A stretch of DNA of 64,000 nucleotides from Galaxea fascicularis (Eukaryota; Cnidaria; Anthozoa; Scleractinia; Euphylliidae), in assembly GCA_948470475.1 (NCBI GenBank), contig OX419345.1:6149590-6213589 (forward strand). Reading direction: 5' to 3'. The translations under genes were made by a program, and so were the position numbers. The stretch's first letter is position 1. The number at the start of each line of letters is the position of its first letter. This document shows, piece by piece, positions 57,118 to 64,000 of the stretch. The notes beneath the pieces are model-generated. The model saw only the letters and a list, made by a program, of their open reading frames with translations, made no database searches and had not been told where the DNA came from.

Positions 57118-58428
57118 CATAATGACACGGTACTATTGGAAACAAAACCTGTACCGGATAGCGTTTCTGTAACGATAACTGGAACTTTCATATCGTGGGG
57201 AAAAATTATACCCGTTTCTTAGGGAAAAGAGAATACATCTTACTTAGGAAGAAACAAAGCCGCCAGATCGAAAGAAATGGGGAGCGTGGAAATTCATGCG
57301 GCTTATATTCTGTGTCCTGATATGTGCCAAAAAAAGAAATTTCTCGGGAACAGAATAGACTGCATTAGTGCTTACAAGGAGCCTTTACTGTACAATCTAG
57401 AAACACATAATTCCTTATATTTCACTGAATCGACATTCACCGCGCCGGTTGTTCATGAAGAATCTGGGTGAATCAGGGTTGAGAGTACCAACGCGCCAGT
57501 AAACGTTTTGGTGAACATAGGCACAGAGAAAAACAAACTAACTTCTTAACCACGCTGTAGGAGTCTTCTTGAGTACAACTCGAGATCTAAAGTGACTATT
57601 TGGAACATGTGAGATTTCGAAGAACAAAGGCGCAAGGGACTTTGTAGGCGTTGGTCCTCTCATTCGTGGAGATCGAGACATGAAGAAAAATTCCAAAACG
57701 TTTTTTTTCTATTTTCGTCTGCTTGAATACTTGCATTGATTTTGAATATTTACGATTTTAGGTTATGCGTCTTCTGTGTAAAAGCCACTAGAAAACTCAA
57801 AAACCGTAGAAAAAAGTCGTCATTTTTTATCGCTCCGTCGGTGCATAACTTATTTTTCCATGTGCTAGTCATGAGTTGACATGTTTGTTTACTTTCATGC
57901 AACAAAGGACAGCTCAAGAGGATATCCAACCGTTCATTTGCGACAATTCTCTGGACGCTTCGCTGATCTCACAACTTTAGTGTTTCTGAGCTCAATGAAA
58001 AGAAATAGTTGTTTTCTTTGAATCTGTAAGCCCTTGATACTTTCTGAATAAGTCGTGTCAATTTGGTATTTGTTCATCGTAGCATATAGTGTGGCGAGAT
58101 ATTTCCCAACTGTGGCTCATTTCAGCAATGGTCAGCATTCACGCACGCTCTGTGGTGACTTCACGGGGTGCGGCGCTGGTGCTTCACTGACGTGGCGGGA
58201 AAAACACCCGCCAGATATCACGCCACCTGAAAAGCGTGTCATCCATAGCAAATATCGTATAGACCATTGGGACTCCTGCCCTCAGAAGCCGAATTTATAA
58301 CTTTTGAGCCGCTCTGCCTAGTTCTTCCGCACCACATGAACATCCGACACTTCTAAAGCCATCATTTCCCAGTCAGGTGATAAAGAGAAAGGAGTTAACG
58401 CCTTCTTACTCGGGTGTATCAAACCGCA
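57118..58428. other. Upstream flank of the GPCR gene, no other gene seen
   Basis: Open frames are short and without motifs. Likely contains the GPCR promoter and 5' UTR. Confidence 0.4.
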
Positions 58429-59721
58429 ATGGTTTCTTTGGTAAACTCATCGGATGTTTTGACGCGCTCAACAGGAACACATCTTGGCAAGGAGGTGGTT
58501 TTCAACGACACGATAGCTGTTGGCAAAGTCGTCTCTTTGACGCTGATTCTATTAGCCTCTTTGACTGGAAACATTTTGGTGTGCTATTGCGGATTGCGGT
58601 CCCCCCGAATGTCCGCTATGAACAGCCTAATCGTGAATCTGTCGATTGGAGAACTGGCTATTGCGTGTATCGTTATCCCGCTTAAGATTGAACAAGAAAT
58701 ACTCGGGAATTACTTTGTCGGGGGACCAACAGCTTGCAAACTATTGGAGTACGCCCAATCTGTTGCTTTGGGTTCAGTGACGTTGACTTTACTAATGATA
58801 AGCATGGATCGACTTTATTCCGTTTTCTACCCACTCTCCAAAATCACGCGGCGTCAGGCGCGCTACATGAGTGTGTTCGCATGGTGTTACGCGCTTCTGT
58901 TCGCTAATCCCGTGTTATATTATTTCTTGGGATCAAAGCACCAACCCAGAGCTTTGTTGTTCGGCTGCGACAGGCACCTGCTTTTGCCGTGGAAAGACAA
59001 GCTTCTCTCGCTTGTGCAACTGTGGGCGATATTTTTGTTGCCCATCACTATTATGACAGTGTCTTACTTCGTGGTGGTCAGCAAATTATTAAAGCCAGAT
59101 TCAACAGGTTCAACCAAGACCGGGCTGCGCCAAGTGGCACCCGACGTCCATGCTAGCATTCATCGCCGAATCACATGCTCTCTTCGCTCCAACGTGGTGC
59201 CTTTGGCCAAGCGCAGATCCGTGGTCATGAACTTGATAGTCATGGCGACCTTTATTTTCTGTTATGCTCCGCTAGCGGCGCTTTACGCTCTGGAGACTGT
59301 TGGGCACCCCAAGGAAAAGAGCTTTGAGGTTTTCCGTGACTTGGCTTGCTTCCTGGCGCTGGGAAAGTTATGCGTCAATCCGGCCATTTATAGCTTTTTC
59401 GACAGTAATCTTCGAGACCAGCTGTTTAAGTGCCGCCGAAAGCGGTCTCAAGGCTCTCAAGTTTATCAGCGGATTATTCACCCTGGGATGTGCACCCAGG
59501 GGACACTCAGTGAACTCAATGTCAGTAACTTTGGCAGACTTGCGGACTCCAAAGGCAGGAGCACCGTTTATAAGGAGCCGTTATTAAAAGTGTCTTCGGG
59601 TGCAAACCCGTCCCCTAGTGTACCTGGTAAAGCCCAGCGCGATAAACTAGCCAGGCTTATATGCAATACGCGCCGGTATCGGAGTCTTGGACTTTCAACT
59701 TGGAGAAGTTCGAACATATAA
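58429..59721 (+). CDS. Class A (rhodopsin-like) G protein-coupled receptor
   Basis: Intronless, 430 residues from the ATG at 58429; upstream in-frame sequence lacks a good start. Two N-glycosylation sequons (N6, N26) lie before TM1. Landmarks: N48 in TGNIL (TM1); E75 where class A normally has Asp (TM2, LSIGEL); C103 and C180 as the disulphide pair; D127-R128-L129 for DRY (TM3); W152 (TM4); P205 (TM5); F275-xx-C278-Y279-x-P281 (TM6); N317-P318-xx-Y321 (TM7). A basic, Ser-rich tail of about 100 residues follows. No retinal lysine at the opsin position. Probably an orphan peptide- or amine-type receptor; ligand unknown. Confidence 0.85.
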   Translation: MVSLVNSSDVLTRSTGTHLGKEVVFNDTIAVGKVVSLTLILLASLTGNILVCYCGLRSPRMSAMNSLIVNLSIGELAIACIVIPLKIEQEILGNYFVGGPTACKLLEYAQSVALGSVTLTLLMISMDRLYSVFYPLSKITRRQARYMSVFAWCYALLFANPVLYYFLGSKHQPRALLFGCDRHLLLPWKDKLLSLVQLWAIFLLPITIMTVSYFVVVSKLLKPDSTGSTKTGLRQVAPDVHASIHRRITCSLRSNVVPLAKRRSVVMNLIVMATFIFCYAPLAALYALETVGHPKEKSFEVFRDLACFLALGKLCVNPAIYSFFDSNLRDQLFKCRRKRSQGSQVYQRIIHPGMCTQGTLSELNVSNFGRLADSKGRSTVYKEPLLKVSSGANPSPSVPGKAQRDKLARLICNTRRYRSLGLSTWRSSNI

Positions 59722-60325
59722 AAAGTTGTTACTTTGACATGTCCACCTTTTCTGAAACCTCAGTCATCTATAGATTCATTTCCGCGCCTTATGGCGTATA
59801 CAACCTCTTCAGGCTCAACTGGACTTAGAGAAGGTAGATTTTTAAAAAAGTTGATCCACATTATTTCGAGGAACCCTCCGTTTGTCACGACGTCAGTTAT
59901 CTAGTATCGAAACTGAACCCGAAGAAAAAATGAAAGGCTCGTGGAGTTACGAAAGACATAAAAAGAAAGATGGGAAAACTATAGCAATAGTTTCGTCGTG
60001 ATAACCTAACTTAAATGATAGGAAAATCAAACACTTATGAAGCGGATCAAATCACCAATGCGTAGCAGCTAATATTTAATCAAATGCTTCATCATTTTTA
60101 ATCAACTGTTATATTATTTTTTTTATGACCTCGCTCACCTATAGTAGTAAAATTAACAGGAAAAAATCTTAAAGGTCCATAACCAGGATTCATGATAAAA
60201 ATACATAATGGAACTCCGCCATACGATGACCCCGTTAATACAAGTATTCTCTGGTAAGATGGTTTGTAAAAAACAACTGAGTTTTCGACAGTCAGTCTAC
60301 TGTCTTCCGTCGACAGATAATAGGG
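59722..60325. other. GPCR 3' flank, no gene seen
   Basis: AT-rich without conserved frames. Confidence 0.4.
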
Positions 60326-60400
60326 AGTTTAAGAAACGAGGACGGCGACGGCAACGAGAGAACGCCACAAACGCAATGGACTTAATGAGCTTTATAGTAC
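60326..60400 (+). repeat. Half-element TAGGGAGTTTAAG
   Basis: Resembles the 5' arm of the MITE at 53922, followed by GACGGCGACGGCAACGAGAG. Similar GGCAACGAGAACGCCA motifs are near 34730 and 56865. Confidence 0.5.
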
Positions 60401-60453
60401 ACTCAACAACTGAAAATTACTCAATTCTGATTGGTCGCGAGCAGTACAGTTAC

Positions 60454-60861
60454 GGTGGGGGTACACATGAATTTGAATGGCATTTTAAGAGGTTTAAAGA
60501 AGGGATAGAAGGAGGAAAATTAGTTTTGGAACACCAACAGACAGTTGCCCCCAACCCAAGAGCACACCAGGTTGATAGAGGACTGTTTGGGTGACCATAT
60601 ATCAATTTTTAACTTCAAGTCCTAATTTTTGAACTACATTAAATCCGAACTATTCCTTATTTCTCCAGTTTTACTACTCTTTTGAGAAAAACTATCTTCT
60701 CCCAAATATACCTAAAATTCACCAAAAAATTTACAAGACACCCCAAAACATTGATTTGTGAAATGAGCAGAGGGTTTTTGTATTGCTTGAAACGCGAACG
60801 AGATATTTCCATAAAACCAATTTTAAGCGGCGTGAAAACGGCTTTCATGTGTACCCCCGCC
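60454..60861. mobile_element. MITE with GGYGGGGGTACACATGA ends
   Basis: GGTGGGGGTACACATGA and TCATGTGTACCCCCGCC ends, about 408 bp. The 128-codon frame at 60208-60594 runs into it and is not a gene. Confidence 0.7.
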
Positions 60862-60924
60862 TTAATCCCAAATAGTACTCCGTAAGTTTCCATGACAACG
60901 GCGCTTAAGTTCACAATTTTGTTG

Positions 60925-61225
60925 AATATACTACACCAATAAGAAAGGAACACTGCGTTAACTCGAAGGTTTGATAACAACAACTCGAATCAATGGCGAG
61001 CACATGGAACAGACGCGCGTGCACGGCGCTGACAACCGCTGAGTACAATGTAAATAACGTAGTGGCGTGGTTGCTTTCTAACTCTCTCTCTAGCACCAAG
61101 GCACAGAAGTAAACTGTATATGCATGCAATATAAACAACTAAATAAAGAAACATAAACTAGAACAACAGCACAGAAAGCGAACCTGAAACTAAACTGATA
61201 CAAGCACAACGGGTGCAGTCTCTGG
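60925..61225 (-). mobile_element. Possible 3' LTR of the retrotransposon
   Basis: Sequence between the pol stop and about 60925 on the minus strand is of LTR size and lies where a 3' LTR should. A purine-rich AAGGGACCAGAGA near 61228 could be the polypurine tract. Boundaries cannot be checked because the 5' LTR is outside the window. Confidence 0.3.
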
Positions 61226-61349
61226 TCCCTTAGGTTTGTCCTTCTAAGTGCAGCGAGTAGTAGAAAATTACTAATGTAAGGTAAAAGGACGCGAATTAGT
61301 GTTACCAGGAAAAACGCAAAAGCCTAGCACACTAGTTAAAGTCTCAGTC

Positions 61350-63998
61350 CTAATTTTGCCAAAAAGGGGCGTGCCGTTGGCGGCCAGACCTCCTTGGAGG
61401 AACGACAGCAGCAGACTCAGGTGGAGCACCTGAAAGAACCGAGCAGTCTGGCGAAGAGGCGGGATTGCAGGGTGGTGGGACAATGGCTGCAGGTACTGGA
61501 GGAAGTTCCTGAACAGGGACAACATCATGCGCAGGTTGCAGAACTGTTCGTTGTTCATAGGCGGGAGGTTGAGTAACCACCAGAGAAGGTGCAGGGGCAG
61601 TGGAGTGTCTTGGTGGTAGAATAACAGGGTCGGCGTCATCATCAGAGTCAAATGGGGAGGGCTTGTGAAGGCTACGAATGGGGCCCTGCGGAGACTGAGC
61701 CAAAACTGTCGGAGCCACTGGATAACATTCAGACATAGGCACCACGTAAAGTTTACTGCGAAACTGGGAGGTGGTGAACTTCCGGAGCTCACAAGAAAGG
61801 TCCTCACGGATGCTGACCACAAGGTACTTCTCACGGGCTTTCGATTTGTCTCTGTCACCTTTCAAGAAGACTAAGTCGCCGACAGAGACGGCAGCTGTGG
61901 ATAGGTTGGTACGGCCACGAGCCTTAGACTTTGCACTGGGTGTGTGATTCTGCCGGCGGGAGTAATGCTGACTAAGGATGAGTTGTCTGTCAACTATAGG
62001 TAGCTGTTCACCAGTTAGCTGGTCGCGCTGAGTCCAGACCTCCCGCGCCGAAAGGCCATCACGCCGGATGCGGGATTTTGTACTTGCCGTTGCTAGTGCG
62101 AGAGTGACGTCAGACACAGGTCCTCCCTCAGGGGACAAGTTTAGGAGCTCTAAACTGAGCTCCTCAATGGCACGTTCCGCGAAAGGATTCTTGTTGGGAT
62201 TCTTGACCCTGCCGATCTCCAAGGTAATGCCGTGGGAGAGGAGGATTGGGTCGGTGGCAAGTGCACAAAAACCAGGGGTAGGATCAACACGGACTGTGGC
62301 GCTGCCATCGTGTAAGGAACGCAGCTGGGAACATAAGAGTATGAGGGCGTTGCGGAGATCCTCATGTTTCTCACTCTTGATAAGGGTGGTTAAAGTGTAG
62401 GAGGAGACAGTCTCTCTTAGTACGAGGATCAAATGTCGGTGGCGACGGGCAACATCAGCAGCGAATGAAATGCCAATGGAACGAGGTGCTTCCTCGCTTG
62501 ACTGGGGCTAGAAGTGTTTAGGGATTGATTTCACAGATTCACAGATGTGACAGGAGGAAGATACAAGGTCGATGGCTTTGTCAACGTCCAGAGCGAAGAA
62601 GTGTCGGCTGAACAGACGCTTCATTTGGTACTTTGACGGGTGACTAAACCGGATGTGAAGAGCTGTTAAAAGGCCGTCTAAGACAGAGCGAGGAACAACC
62701 AGGCGCTCACGAGGGGGTTTGAAGGGTTGATGGTGTCGCCCAAAGAGAAGGCCGTCAGCGGCAATTACAACATCCTTAAGGTAGCGTTTCACATCAATAA
62801 TTTTGGTGGCTTTCTTAGAGGGGCGGGTACCTTGGCTAAGGTGAGAGTGTGTTCTCCGGAGGTGAGGGCACTCCAGCTGGGTAGCCTGCCAGGCAGCACG
62901 GCTAGTGAAGGGCATCTTGACAGAGCCTTGAAGGACATCACTAACAGAGAGGCTGCGAACAACAGAATCTTCAAGATCGATGATGAATTTGCAAATTTGG
63001 CAACTAGAGTCCAAACATTCCATTGGGTTTCGGCTTGCATAATCAGAGGGTAGGTTCTCAACGGCGATATGACGTAAGTGGACTGAATAGCGGCTGACTG
63101 TTGACAGGAAGGTGGTGACTCTTGAACTGGTTGAGAATTCTCCTCTCTTGAGCTTTTCGTAAGCTTGAACACAAGGTCTACTGTCGGTGAGTACCTCGGT
63201 CGTGTGGGGAGATTGAATGATGTAAGGGGCGAAATGACTAACTGCCGTGCAAATTTCCAAGGCTTCAATCTCGCAAGTTAACCAAGTCACTTGATGCTTA
63301 CGGAGCTTGGCACTGAAGAATCCAGCTAAGAGCAGCGACCCATTTCGGTGTACAAATAGCGTGGCTGCGATGCCTCTATTCTTGACGGAGCCGTCGGTCA
63401 CTATCCACAGGGCATCTTGGGGCTGGGGAATTGTGATGGCCCGGTGGTTTACCAATGCACGTTGGGCGGTTTTGAAGGTCAGCAGCAATTCATCGCACCA
63501 CACAATTTTTTCTCTTGATTCTTTCCCTGCAGTGGCTTGGTCCAGGGGATCAAGGAACTCTGAAAATCTTGGAAGCACACGGCCTAGAACCTTGTAGGCT
63601 CCGACAAAGGAGCGGAGGCCTTGCACTGTTGAGGGCGGCTCGACCGAGGATAATGCGGCCAATTTGTGGGGACTAGCTTGCAGGGTGCCATTAGACCAAA
63701 CCCAGCCCAGTGTAATGGCCTGTCTTGGGCAGATGATAGTTTTGGCTGCAGATAAGCGAAGATTGTTCTTTTGGAGTAGGGCAAGAACTCTCCCCCAATT
63801 GTCAAGGACTTCAATGGGGCTGTTTCCTCCATCATAGAGGTCTTCAGCAATCTTGGCAACACAGCCCTCTTGGATGAGGTCACCCAGAACACGGGACATT
63901 AGCTCTTCAAGACAGGTTTCGGACCCGGGCATTCCCATGGCGGAACGAGTGTAAACACGGATGCCTTTAAATGGTGTTGCAACACCACAGTATTTCAT
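61350..63998 (-). mobile_element. LTR retrotransposon pol, 3' half (RT end, RNase H, integrase)
   Basis: One frame across the region, broken by a single in-frame TAG at 62508-62510, and continuing past the right edge. In order: the end of the reverse transcriptase palm, with AEDLYDGG where an xDD motif is expected (first Asp replaced by Glu); the connection; RNase H with TDGS, the EIEAL glutamate, LTDSRP and SDYASRN acids; an integrase zinc finger (HIRFSHPS with CHIC); and a DDE core with D in FAADV, D in VRVDPTPGF and E in NPFAERAIEE. The C-terminus is Pro-rich and ends RRSGRQRHAPFW. Ty3/Gypsy-like or related. The RT change and stop suggest this copy is inactive. Gag, protease and most of RT are outside the window. 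Confidence 0.85.
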
Positions 63999-64000
63999 GG

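Noticed and set aside
58377..58685. 102-codon ORF at the GPCR start
   Set aside because: Different frame from the seven-TM protein; no domain.
58429..59721. Opsin
   Set aside because: The TM7 lysine in LGKLCVNP is four residues before Asn rather than the retinal-binding spacing of six.
60208..60594. 128-codon ORF
   Set aside because: Crosses two repeat elements; no recognisable motif.
61271..61858. 195-codon ORF over the retrotransposon
   Set aside because: Shadow frame of the pol C-terminus.

Overview
The window looks like nuclear DNA of an anthozoan cnidarian, most likely a stony coral. It is AT-rich, has compact intronless genes beside one 26-exon gene, tRNA-derived SINEs and a very high density of short inverted-repeat elements. 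The assignment to corals is inference from gene families and repeat style; no marker gene fixes the species.

Layout. (1) 1.7-3.8 kb, + strand: an intronless ankyrin-repeat protein fused to a Mab-21/cGAS-like nucleotidyltransferase with all active-site residues, interrupted by a 15-bp in-frame repeat array. (2) 6.4-7.0 kb, +: a SOUL/HEBP-type haem-binding protein with an acylation-type N-terminus. (3) 10.9-23 kb: a mosaic duplication zone around an intact BTB-BACK-PHR (BTBD3/6-like) gene (13.0-14.4 kb, -) and a truncated, stop-containing copy (17.9-18.5 kb, -), cut up by several DNA transposons, one of which has an uninterrupted paralogous site in the window. (4) 26.6-27.9 kb, -: an SLC32-type (VGAT-like) amino-acid transporter. 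(5) 28-35 kb: gene-poor, with a MITE carrying a nested SINE, a third BTBD relic and a Penelope-like remnant. (6) 35.2-52.9 kb, -: a complete ULK1/2 (Atg1/unc-51) autophagy kinase gene. I resolved 26 exons with consistent phases, giving 1,041 residues. (7) 53-58 kb: a possible divergent transcript and a dense MITE field with nested insertions. (8) 58.4-59.7 kb, +: a class A GPCR. (9) 61.3-64.0 kb, -: the pol 3' half (end of RT, RNase H, integrase) of an LTR retrotransposon with one internal stop, running off the right edge.

The genes do not form an operon-like unit. Themes that recur are innate immune sensing (ankyrin-cGLR), autophagy (ULK) and signalling (GPCR, SLC32). The most noteworthy items are the ankyrin-cGLR fusion with its pentad repeat and the many related inverted-repeat elements, several with 3-bp TTA/TAA/TGA target duplications that point to PIF/Harbinger-type mobilisation.
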